In this document: positions 42,893-52,297 of the stretch, piece after piece
Layout of the letters: every line of letters starts with the position of its first letter
How positions within the stretch are numbered: position 1 is the stretch's first letter
Source: CAYRYU01 sp964428355
Lineage (GTDB): Bacteria > Muiribacteriota > Ozemobacteria > Ozemobacterales > Ozemobacteraceae
Direction: 5' to 3'
Assembly: GCA_964428355.1 (NCBI GenBank)
Contig: CAYRYU010000029.1
Coordinates: 1 to 64,000, forward strand
Length of the DNA: 64,000 nt
Program-made: the position numbers and the translations under genes
The notes under the pieces: model-generated
What the model saw: the letters and a program-made list of their open reading frames with translations, nothing else
Told to the model about the DNA's origin: nothing
Databases searched by the model: none

Positions 42893-44098
42893 ATGAAAAT
42901 CGATCCAGAAACGAACGTGGAGACGCTGACCAATTCGGCTTTCTCCGCCCCTGGATGGGGAACCCCAGAAAAGTCGCGCGGCAGTGAGAACACCGTTCTA
43001 TCCAGACGAGGAATCGCCTTGTGGATGGTTTTCGCCCTCCTTCTCGTCATCGTCATCGGAGGAATCGCCCTTTCCTCACTTATGAGGGGCCTCCAACGAC
43101 AGGTCGAGTATGCGGACGCGGGAATCCGCGCCCAGTACATCGGGGAATCAGCCTATAACAGGCTTCACGCACGGCTTTTCTCCAAACCGTGGGATGAACG
43201 ATGGTTCGCGAATGGCACGGATTCGGGGAGTGAAATCTCGCTCCACGAGGGTGAGTATGACTTCTTCATCGCGGACAACCCCTTCCGGCCACGGCACGCC
43301 GACATTTTCATCCGCTCGAGCTACCGTGGAACGAAACGCGCCTTCTATTGGCTCGTCAAGGGCGAAACCGACCTCCTCACAGGCCTGGTCAACGGAACGG
43401 TAGTGGGTTCGACCGAGTTCGAGCCCGATAACCAGCCGACCTCGGCCTCCCCCAATACCACGGAACTCGCCAAGGCGATGGAGAAGATCATCCAGATAAG
43501 GAAAGACAAGCGCCCCGTTTCCGACCCGATGACGAAGGGGCTCAATTCGACCAACAAAGCCAATGACGCCATCAGGGAATTGGGGGGGGTTCCTCCTTCC
43601 GGCGTGGTCCAGGAACCCTTCGATCAGTCGGGCGCCCCCGGCCAGACTCCTCCTTCGACCACAATTGATCCCCCTTCCACTCAGCCTCCGTTCACCCCCG
43701 AAAAGGTTAAGGAGGTGCCCAAGAATGAAAAGAAGCTGGACTGGGAGGTAATTCCCAACATTGTCGGGGATTTCCCCAACTTCAAGGAAAACCTGAAGGA
43801 GATGGGAAAGAAACTGAACGACTCAGTTGCCGCCGGAGTCACCCCGACAGCTGGAACTCCGCCCACCCAGGGATCGGGGGAAGACCTTACGGTTATATCG
43901 GGCTACGACTGCGACCTCGGAAACCACATGCACAAATGCAGCTTCAAGGTGAAAGACTCCCAAGGATGCGTCTCATCCAGATCGGTCACCCGGCAACACG
44001 TTTCCTGCGTCCGGGAATGCAATGGCAAGGGAATCATCACCTTCCACAGCCATGGCGGCCCCCCTCCACCTGAGGAGACCGTTCCCCCATTCGATTGA
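42893..44098 (+). CDS. PilX/GspK-like pilus-associated protein (second cluster)
   Basis: 401 residues. A polar N-terminal stretch of about 38 residues precedes RRGIALWMVFALLLVIVIGGIAL, a PilX/GspK-type anchor helix. The exported part has a Pro/Thr-rich linker (about 235-270) and ends in a small domain with six cysteines (CDCD, HKCSF, QGCVSS, SCVREC), which may form disulfides. It starts four bases after the upstream pseudopilin gene and is followed immediately by a third pseudopilin gene, so the three are one operon. Confidence 0.65.
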   Translation: MKIDPETNVETLTNSAFSAPGWGTPEKSRGSENTVLSRRGIALWMVFALLLVIVIGGIALSSLMRGLQRQVEYADAGIRAQYIGESAYNRLHARLFSKPWDERWFANGTDSGSEISLHEGEYDFFIADNPFRPRHADIFIRSSYRGTKRAFYWLVKGETDLLTGLVNGTVVGSTEFEPDNQPTSASPNTTELAKAMEKIIQIRKDKRPVSDPMTKGLNSTNKANDAIRELGGVPPSGVVQEPFDQSGAPGQTPPSTTIDPPSTQPPFTPEKVKEVPKNEKKLDWEVIPNIVGDFPNFKENLKEMGKKLNDSVAAGVTPTAGTPPTQGSGEDLTVISGYDCDLGNHMHKCSFKVKDSQGCVSSRSVTRQHVSCVRECNGKGIITFHSHGGPPPPEETVPPFD

Positions 44099-44115
44099 AG
44101 ATCCCCCCAGTGAAG

Positions 44116-45776
44116 ATGATGGTTTTTCGCTCCATGAGCCGAAAGGGATTTTCCCGGGGAGGTGTTTCCCTCCTCGAGGTCCTCATCGCGATCACGCTTC
44201 TCGTCGTTACAGTCCTGGGGATCGTCAGGGTGATTCGAAGGGNNNNNNNNNNNNNNNNNNNNNNNNNNNNNNNNNNNNNNNNNNNNNNNNNNNNNNNNNN
44301 NNNNNNNNNNNNNNNNNNNNNNNNNNNNNNNNNNNNNNNNNNGCGATCACGCTTCTCGTCGTTACAGTCCTGGGGATCGTCAGGGTGATTCGAAGGGGTG
44401 GCTACACCACCGAAACCTTCAGTTCGGAGCATTTCACGGCGATGTTTCTTTCCCAGAAGGTTCTCGAGGACATCAACCACCACCTGGAACAGAACCCCCA
44501 TTTCTTCGCCGCTCTCTCCGCGATGTCGAGCGGAAATCCGGTCTCAGTGACCGGCGGGGTCCACCCTCTCTTCCGGCTTCTCGAAAACACGAGGAACTTC
44601 TCGCATCTCGACCCATCCGAAGACGCCCCCATCGACGCCGCAGCCGGAAAGCTCTACCAACAATTGAAGGATTTCCAGGTGAAGATGGATGTCAAGCCGG
44701 TCAAGGACCCTTCGACGGGAAACCCGTTCCCGAACCTTCTGGAACTAAACCTGACGATATCCTGGAAGGACGTTCAACAGAAGGTTCACGAGTATACGGT
44801 GAACCACTTCCTGACCGGACCAGGGGGTTCCACGGTCGGTTCGAACGGCACCCCGCCCCCTCCGCCTTTTTCCGATATCGAGATCGGGAGAGCGCTCTGG
44901 AACGCGGTTACTGAAGATGGCTTCCCTTCCCCTCCCACCCTCAACTCCTTCCTTTCCCAGAACGGGGGCGACCGCGAGCTGGTTTCGAACCTGGGCCAGC
45001 TGGTCGCCGCGGCGGGCATCATTGCCTCCACGACCGAATCCTTCAACAAGGAAATCGCCGCAGCCGCCGCCGCGCGGGACAAAAGCGTCTCCTCAGCGGA
45101 TCCCGAGGCTCAGGTGAAGGCCCTCAGGCTCCAGGAGAACCTGGCTTCCCTCTTCGAGATGAAAGCCGCCATCGATTTCCACTCGATTTCCCGGATCCGC
45201 CCCGCCCTCGAGATTCTCGCCGGGCAGACTTTCACCAAAGCCAGGGTCGGATCGCTTCTCCAGGGAAATGGAGGAGCTTTGCTCTATTCATGCATCGTCA
45301 ACATGACCGCCGTCGGCCGAACCGAGCTGAACCTCAAGTGTGCCGAATCGGAGTATGGAGCGATGCTGGGCCCGCGCTTTCAGAATCAGCTCCCAACGAG
45401 GCGGCAGACCCCGATCATCCGGAGAATCCTAGATGAGATGAAGCTCAGGGCCTTGATCGCGGAGAAACCCGATCCGGTGATGACCTCCATCCAGACCTCG
45501 ATCAAAGACTACCGGGCAGCCTATTCCGGGAAAATCCCCGCATTCGTGATGTTTCTCGACCGGGAGAGGGAGATTTGCGCCGATTTTTCATCCCTCGAAC
45601 GGTTCTACGGCGGCAACAACGGACTTGCGGGACAGGCCGCAGGGGTTCGTGCTTCAGCCGATCTTCTGGAGGAGATTTCCAAAAGAATCTTCGATGCGAT
45701 CGGAAACGGTGATGCTCCGCCCGTGGAGGTCGAACCCACTCCCGAGCCGACCCAACTCCCCCCTCCGACGGAGTAG
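44116..45776 (+). CDS. Pseudopilin with PilV/GspI-like N-terminus and large C-terminal domain (split by artefactual gap)
   Basis: Before the gap the frame encodes a prepilin site, RGGVSLLEVLIAITLLVVTV (Glu at +5). After the gap the same 18 residues appear again in another frame and run on to the stop at 45776. Bases 44188-44242 and 44343-44397 are identical; removing one copy and the 100 N restores a single 501-residue protein. Its C-terminal part of about 450 residues is unusually large for a PilV/GspI-type subunit and includes an Ala/Glu-rich helical middle and a Pro/Glu/Thr tail. A TTG at 44095, overlapping the upstream TGA, is an alternative start. Confidence 0.7.
44188..44397. other. 100-N gap (44243-44342) flanked by an identical 55-base duplication
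   Basis: The 55 bases before and after the N run are identical. The combined 155-base insert shifts the reading frame of the pseudopilin gene; collapsing it restores the frame, which argues that the gap is artificial. Confidence 0.9.
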
Positions 45777-45788
45777 GGTCCTGGAGCA

Positions 45789-48700
45789 TCACTTCCACCG
45801 GAAGGAGTAGGTCTCGACCGCCCGGGTCTTTCCCTTGATCGGAGGCGTGTCCATCCTCGTTGCCGCAGGTTTCAGGCTTTCCTCGGATGGCAGCTCCAGC
45901 ATGGCAACCGATCCAGTCTCGATGACGATCGAGCCCCCCGGCAGCCGGGCGGGGTCCGGTTTCGAACCGTCAGGGTCAAGGCTGCAAGCCAGATCGGCAA
46001 GCCGGGAAGCCAGGTTCACCGTATCCCCGATGACGGTGTACTCGCGTCTGGTTTCCGCCGCGCCCATGATTCCTGCCAGAACCGGCCCATGCACCAGACC
46101 GATCCCGAGGGGAAGATCGAGCTGCGACCGGATCTCTTCCATGCCTGCCTGCATTTCCGCAGAGGCCCTCAGGGCCGCGATCACGGCGTCCCTTTCCTGA
46201 CCCGGGGTTTTGGGGAAGAAGACCGCCAGGATCTTCTCCCCGATGAACTTGTCGATGAATCCCCCGTTGTTCCTGAGAATCGTCGACATCCTCCGCAGGA
46301 AAAGGTTCAGCAACGAAACGAGACGCTCGGGGGAGACCCCGGTCTGGAACTTCCCGAACCCGCCCAGACCCGCGAAGAGAACCACCGCCCCGCGAAGTTC
46401 ACCGGCCAGGGCCATCGTTTCCCTTTGTGAGTCCTGCGCCGCCCCCTGGACGAACTCGGAAACGAACTTCTCCAGGAGCTTTCCCTCCGAGATCCCTTTC
46501 AGCATGAGGTTGAAAGAGGATGCGAGAACCGAGAACTCGCCTCCGTAATCCTCTGAAAGCCGCACGTCATAGCGGCCCTTCATCACCTCGCGGGCGGAGA
46601 GGGTCAGGGCCGTGATCGGCTCGAGGAACCTCCGGGCGGCTTCCAACGCGAGGATGAGGGAAACCGCGAAGATCACCAGGAGGAATGCCCGCTGCCGGAA
46701 GATCTCTCTTTCGAGCCTCGCAACTGCCTTTCCGGAGGGGAGCGAACCTGTCAGGAGTGACGACCCCATGTGAAACCCCGGGCGGGAGCACCGAAGGACG
46801 GCATTTTCCCCGGTCCCAAACGTCTTCCAGACCGTCGTCCGGGCCAAAGCCGCCGGGATGGTGACTTCCCGGAATTCGGGGCTGAGGATATCCCAGCATC
46901 CGTTTAGTGTGAGGTCTTTGGCCTCGAATGGATTCATGCAGAAGAAGGGGGGCTCGAGGAACCAAGCCGGCATCATATCGTGGCCGAGAATGAGATGGGG
47001 AAACTCCTCCGGGTTTCGTTTCCACCGGTCGAAAGCCAGGTTCGCGAGGTGGAAGTATCCGTTGGCGTTGGGAACGAAACCCGAAAAGACATATCGGGCA
47101 CCCGGCCCGGTTGGAAAGGTCACTTTGATGAAGCGGTTTTCCTCCGAATCCAGGAAGTTCAGGTTCGATTGCGCCCTCGGTCCGTTCACCAGGCAGGAGA
47201 ATTCCTCGGGCGAGAGCATCGGAACGGCGAATTCGCGCATCTCTTCTGAGATCACCCCAAGGAAGATCTTTTCCCTGCTTCCCCCGAGCGGAACCTTTTC
47301 GGTCGCTCCCTGGCCCGCGATCTGGAAAAACGCCTCCTGAAGGATTCCGGAATCCTCTTTTTTCGATACGGAAGGTTGGAGGAACAACCCCCCAGGTCCG
47401 CAAATTGCGACCGCCATGAAAGGAAGGCCCTTCCCCCTTCCGAGACCCATCAGCCTGCTCAGGAACTCCTGGGCCCTCTTCGTCGGCTTCCCACAGCTCT
47501 TTTCGAGTTCCCGGACCTCGGAAAGGATCCGGGGACGATTGAACAGATGTTGGAAGAAAGTCCCTTGCCAGGCGTTGAAAAGAACGGAACCTTCGTCGAT
47601 CCGTTGGAGACCTTCCGTCATCAACCTGCGCTGGTCGAAAGCGATCCGCCCGTGGGCCTCCGTCGACATCCGTTCGGAGGCGACGAACCCGAAAGCGAGA
47701 GGAAGGACGAGTACCACCAGAAATGCAAGGCCGAACTGCCCCCGAAGGCGTAACCTGGGAGAGTTGCCCAGGTGGCGGATCCAGAAGAAGACCCAAAGTC
47801 CGATGGCGAACCAGAGCCCCCCGCCCAGCCACCCTGCGGCGAGTAGAACCCTTACCTGCCGGGGAACCGGCGGAAGAGGTCTGGCGGCAATGATCTGGAA
47901 GGAGGCTTCGCTTTCACTTCCCCTCCCGAGCCGGACATCCCGGGCCGATGATTCGACGTCCTCCAGAGGGAAGAAACACTGGCCCGACCTTACGGCCCAT
48001 TTTCCGTGGATCCCCGAAGGGGCTGAAGCGGACTTAGGCGGGAGTTCAGCCAGATCCGGGTCGTCGTTGAAAAGTGGATGGAAGAAAACACCTCTTCTCC
48101 CCGACCCCGGGCTCACCGCAAGGGCGCATCCACGGGCGGCCATGTTTTCTGCAAGGCATTGGATGTGAAAGGTCCGGTCCAGATCCTGGGAATCGAGGAA
48201 GAGGAAGAAGATTCCGAGGAAATCGTCGGCAAGGAGTTTCTGGCTGTCCAGGTAGTCGCCGAACCTGACGAAACCACGGTCTCTTCTCTCCCACAGGGTT
48301 TCCCGGAAGAACGGCATCCAGAACAGGAACCCTCTCCTCCCACTTTCCCGGGTCCTGATAAGCGTTCCCAATGCCACCCTCGTCAGCTGGGTCATGCTCT
48401 TGATTCCAAGAAGGAACCCTGTGTGGGTTTTGAAACTCTCGCGGGGAGGATTGAAGAGGCCCGCCCTGTCCCGGGCGAAGTGGCTGTCGATGAAAATCTT
48501 CTGGAAGAACAACCTCTGCAGGATTTCGACGGAAATCGGAAGGGTTCCGGAAGCCCCCAGAAGAGTCGAATTGAGCTGGGGAAAACCGGGAAAAACGGTG
48601 ACCGGCGCCTGCCTTCCGGTGAAAAACGCCCAGGACACGCTCGGGCAGAATCCCCGAAGCCTTTCCGCACGCCGGAGGAATTCCTGGTAGACCAATTCGA

Positions 48701-48929
48701 CCCCAACTTTGGGAGGGACCGATGATTCCGCCGAAAGGCCTCCGAACCATCTTTGAAGCAAAATCGACGCCTGGAGGGCGGATTCCCCCCCCTGGAACAT
48801 GAACTGGAAATCCTCGTCGAGCTGGCGGTCCACCTCTTCCATTCCATTCAAGGTCGATTTCCCCGCCAGATCCCGGAGCCAGAAGGCCATGAGAAGCAAT
48901 GGAACAAGCCATACCACAAGGCAGGCCAA
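45789..48929 (-). CDS. Membrane class III nucleotide cyclase, C2-like half (substrate-binding, metal site lost)
   Basis: 1046 residues from TTG 48929. Layout: TM about 2-18, extracytoplasmic domain, TM 360-383 and 398-417, second extracytoplasmic domain, TM about 748-766, HAMP, cyclase domain about 848-1010. In the cyclase domain the first metal Asp is Gly (G854 in VVLFAGLGGF) and the second is Glu (E898 in KFIGEKILAVF). The purine-binding K894, T965, D969 and the transition-state pair N972/R976 (YTVIGDTVNLASRL) are all kept. Lys/Thr suggests ATP as substrate. Alone it should be inactive. No stop codon separates it from the upstream cyclase frame once the assembly duplication is removed, so the TTG may not be a true start. 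Confidence 0.8.
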   Translation of the reverse strand: MACLVVWLVPLLLMAFWLRDLAGKSTLNGMEEVDRQLDEDFQFMFQGGESALQASILLQRWFGGLSAESSVPPKVGVELVYQEFLRRAERLRGFCPSVSWAFFTGRQAPVTVFPGFPQLNSTLLGASGTLPISVEILQRLFFQKIFIDSHFARDRAGLFNPPRESFKTHTGFLLGIKSMTQLTRVALGTLIRTRESGRRGFLFWMPFFRETLWERRDRGFVRFGDYLDSQKLLADDFLGIFFLFLDSQDLDRTFHIQCLAENMAARGCALAVSPGSGRRGVFFHPLFNDDPDLAELPPKSASAPSGIHGKWAVRSGQCFFPLEDVESSARDVRLGRGSESEASFQIIAARPLPPVPRQVRVLLAAGWLGGGLWFAIGLWVFFWIRHLGNSPRLRLRGQFGLAFLVVLVLPLAFGFVASERMSTEAHGRIAFDQRRLMTEGLQRIDEGSVLFNAWQGTFFQHLFNRPRILSEVRELEKSCGKPTKRAQEFLSRLMGLGRGKGLPFMAVAICGPGGLFLQPSVSKKEDSGILQEAFFQIAGQGATEKVPLGGSREKIFLGVISEEMREFAVPMLSPEEFSCLVNGPRAQSNLNFLDSEENRFIKVTFPTGPGARYVFSGFVPNANGYFHLANLAFDRWKRNPEEFPHLILGHDMMPAWFLEPPFFCMNPFEAKDLTLNGCWDILSPEFREVTIPAALARTTVWKTFGTGENAVLRCSRPGFHMGSSLLTGSLPSGKAVARLEREIFRQRAFLLVIFAVSLILALEAARRFLEPITALTLSAREVMKGRYDVRLSEDYGGEFSVLASSFNLMLKGISEGKLLEKFVSEFVQGAAQDSQRETMALAGELRGAVVLFAGLGGFGKFQTGVSPERLVSLLNLFLRRMSTILRNNGGFIDKFIGEKILAVFFPKTPGQERDAVIAALRASAEMQAGMEEIRSQLDLPLGIGLVHGPVLAGIMGAAETRREYTVIGDTVNLASRLADLACSLDPDGSKPDPARLPGGSIVIETGSVAMLELPSEESLKPAATRMDTPPIKGKTRAVETYSFRWK

Positions 48930-51900
48930 GGAGAAGCCAAGAGAGGGCCTTTCCGTGGGGGGAGACCCTCTCTCCCCGGCGGGAGCCCCCCTCTCCCCCG
49001 CGGGAGACCCCCTCTCCCCCGTGGGAGACCCCCTCTCCCCCGGATCTCCTTCCCCGATGGGCTGTTCATCACCTTCCNNNNNNNNNNNNNNNNNNNNNNN
49101 NNNNNNNNNNNNNNNNNNNNNNNNNNNNNNNNNNNNNNNNNNNNNNNNNNNNNNNNNNNNNNNNNNNNNNNNNNNNNGGGAGACCCCCTCTCCCCCGGAT
49201 CTCCTTCCCCGATGGGCTGTTCATCACCTTCCGCATCCCTGCTCCGGGCTTCCGCTTCCGGCTCTTCGGAGTCCTCCCCGCGCAGGGCCTCCGTTCCGGT
49301 GGTTTCCTCCGGAGGGCCGAGCGAAAAACCCTCCTGGGGCGCAACCAGCTCCCAGCTTTGGGCTTCGGTCTCCCCACTGCCTGCAGACAGCGGATCAACC
49401 AGAGGAACGAATCGCCAGGCGGGGCTCGCGGTGCTACGGACCGCTCCCGAACAAACGATCCGCGAAAAGGATCCCAGCTTGGAAGCGCTCTCCATCCTCC
49501 CCGCAACCTTCATTGCCTTGCCGAGAAAGGAAAGATCGAGCCTCACCTCGGGATCTCCCAGGACTCCACTTATCACCCACCCCTGGTCGAGACCGATCCC
49601 GATCTTGTAGGGGAACCGGCCTTCCTCCTCCCTTTTCCGGCTGAGGGCGGCCTGGCTATCCATCATCTCCAGCGCGGCCGAAAGCGCCCGATCAGCCATC
49701 TTCCCGCCTTTTCCGAAGGGAAAAACCGCCTGGACAGCATCCCCGATGAAACGATCGATGATTCCACCGTGCCGGACGATTATCTTGGCCATCGCTTCGA
49801 AATGCTCGTTGAGCAGCGCGAAGATCGTCCCGGGAGGATTCGATTCGGAAAGCGTCGTGAAACTCCGGATGTCGGCCACCATGACCACTACCCGTTTTCT
49901 GGCTCCGCGACAGGATTTCTCCAGGTTCTGGCTGGCGACGATTTCAAGGACCTGGGGTGAAACGAACCGGCTCATGACCTTCCGCTCCTGGAGCCACCCG
50001 GTCATGGTATCCAGGATACGACCGGCTTCCCCAAGTTCATCCGAACGATCCCTTCCCACTCTTTCGGACAGTTCCTCACCAGCGATCCTGCGAAGGCTCC
50101 GGGTCATTTCGATGATGGGTCTGGTCAGCCACGTTCCAAGCGAGTTCGCGACCCCGCCAAGGAAGAGGAAGATCAGGATGAAGGTCCCGAAAATCCTCCA
50201 TCTCTCACCCCGCAGGTCCGCAAGAAGCGGTTCAACCGAGGTCGAGGATACGAGAAGGAAATCCGGCATCCCCTCGCATATCAACGAGATCCTCCGGCGC
50301 GAACCCCTTTCTTCAGGAAGGCCCCATGGAGTGATTTCCTGGGCGATGATATCGCCCTCACCAACCGGATCGGCCTCGATGATCCTCTCAATTCCCTTGG
50401 CACCGGCATGGAATGCAAAGAACGAAACCTCCGGGGTGTCCCGCTGTGCCCTTGGCAATCTCGTTCGAAGGTAATGGATGAAGGAGGGGGTTATTTCCGA
50501 CATCAGGTAGAATGTGATCGGTTGCATACCGGGCACCCTGATGAAATCGTAATACATGTAGATCGACCTGGGACCGGCCTTGTGAAGGAACGGGACATCG
50601 GGTCTTCCCATGACCCTGGGGTTGTTCCGCCAGAATTGGAGGTCCGAAAGCGACTCTGAAACCGTCCGCTCCCGTTTGCCCTTTCCCCTGGCAGCCAGTT
50701 CACGCTCCCACGCCGGTCCGCCCCCCATCTCCTCCTTCAGAGCCTCGACCGAAAGCCCCTGGAACACGGTTTCCAGGTTCTTCGAAACTCCCCCGCTGAG
50801 ATTCGGATTCTCCTTCACCAGGAAAAGACCGGGCAGATCGACCCCGGTCAGAAAGACGAGAAGGGGTTCGAATCCCTTTTCCGTCGCCGCTTTGAAGACA
50901 TCATCAAGTGCCTTGCCGAGGTTTTTCTCGAGATCTCCCTCCCGGGAAACTTCAACCTGGACTGCCCTCTTCAGTTCCCGGGAGACATTCCGGAACCGCT
51001 GGGGGATCGTCTCACTCTCCGCATCGATCTCCTTGAGGGACTGGAGGAGTTTCCTGTCCAGGGAGTCCTTCAGGTTCTCGGAAAGGTTGTATCCGAGAGC
51101 CACCGAGTTGCCAAGGAAGACCGCAAGAGGGGTTGCGGTCAGCCCGAGAAACCAGAGGAAAAGCCGAACCCTGATCCCGAATTCCGGAAATGCGCTCCCG
51201 GTCAGGAAACGGATGCCCAGGTTTCCCCATGCCAGCAGGAGCAACATCCCGTAGAGGGCGGTTATCCAGAAGAGAAAGGGTTTGGCCGTCGGTTTCCTTG
51301 GCCCGACGAGCACTCCCAGGTGACTGGATATCGCGGAGAGCCCGCATGGCAAAAGCCTGTAGTTGCGGGTTTCAACCACGTTCAGCAACAGGCTGGAGGC
51401 AAGAGGGACCAGCCTCGACGTGGGGGCCCATTTCACCCGGCGCGGGCGAATCGAGGCCCCTATCATCTTCAGGCAGCTCTTCACCTCAGTGTTTGCGATC
51501 CGCCTGTCCATCGCTGGAGAACGGTTCCTTTCAAAGCCCGTGGCGAAAGGGATGAAAGCGGGAAGAGCTTCCTCCCCGGGAAAGATTTCCCCCCAGTTCT
51601 TGAGGAGGAGCTTCCTGCACTCCGCCTCTTCGAGGCCATGAATGGGGAAAAGCAGGAGGAAGATGCAACCATTCCCCCCTCTTGCCTTGACGACCTCCCA
51701 TGCCCCAATCCAATGGGTGCCCTGGAAGAAAGCGTAGAAGCTGCGGCCCGCGTTGTCCCGGCCGAATGTAAGGCTCGTTATCCCATGGCCGAGAACCCTC
51801 ATGGTCCGATTCATGAACTTCTTTTCCAAGAAAAGGTTTGGCTGCCCACGGACCTCCTTGTCGAGTTCCAGGAACAACCCCCGGAAAATGCTCTGGTACA

Positions 51901-52297
51901 AATCGCTGAAAATGGGACCCGAAAGCAGCTTCGGGAAAATCGTCTTTCCCTCCGGAGAAACGGGCATGGCCCAGACCCGGGGCCTGGGAAACCTGAGCGG
52001 GTTTTGGGACGAAAAGAACTCTTTGAACCCTTGCCCCAGCTCGACAGGGGTGGGTTCCCACCCGGCGAACTTCCTTTCCAGGTGGGCCTTCAACCTGCGG
52101 GTGATCTCCCCCACCCAGAAACCCATCGAACTGGCCCGACGGAACCCGCTCGACACAAGTTTCGCGTGGCGCCCCCATGCCTCCTTTTCCTGCTTCTCCT
52201 GGAGTGCCTGGATCACTCCTACCTCGCGGCGGAGAATCAGGAATGGGAGAATACTCAGGACGAAGACAAGTAAAACCCGACGCCGGCTGGTCTTCAT
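48930..52297 (-). CDS. Membrane class III nucleotide cyclase, C1-like half (metal site kept, Asn/Lys lost); probably fused to the next
   Basis: From ATG 52297, which overlaps the antiporter stop (ATGA). Layout: TM 8-22, extracytoplasmic domain, TM 340-360 and 378-396, second extracytoplasmic domain, TM 701-720, HAMP 721-775, cyclase domain about 800-970. Both metal aspartates are present, D809 (VADIRSFTT) and D853 (FIGDAVQAVF), 44 residues apart. The nucleotide Lys is Arg (R849), the conserved GDxVN reads GKAMK (K927, K930), and R934 remains. An acidic linker and a seven-residue GERGSPA-type repeat follow. The assembly gap at 49078-49177 breaks the frame; without its 155 bases the frame runs into the next cyclase with no stop. 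Confidence 0.8.
48960..49059 (-). repeat. 21-base tandem repeats encoding a GERGSP-type linker
   Basis: About four copies of a 21-base unit (core CTCTCCCCC-GGGAGACC on the plus strand) encode heptads GERGSPT, GERGSPA, GERGAPA and GERGSPP on the minus strand, between the two cyclase halves. Copy number is uncertain, because the assembly breaks just beside the array. Confidence 0.75.
49023..49232. other. 100-N gap (49078-49177) flanked by an identical 55-base duplication
   Basis: 49023-49077 and 49178-49232 are identical over 55 bases. The gap falls at the edge of the 21-base tandem repeats, a natural place for a short-read assembly to break. Long reads are needed to fix both frame and repeat number. 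Confidence 0.88.

Noticed and set aside
48960..49077. CRISPR-like array at the 21-base repeats
   Set aside because: The repeats are directly adjacent without unique spacers, in frame, and encode a heptad linker.
45789..52297. Two ordinary homodimeric cyclases side by side
   Set aside because: Each catalytic domain lacks residues needed for a symmetrical active site, and the losses are complementary, so independent homodimers would both be inactive.
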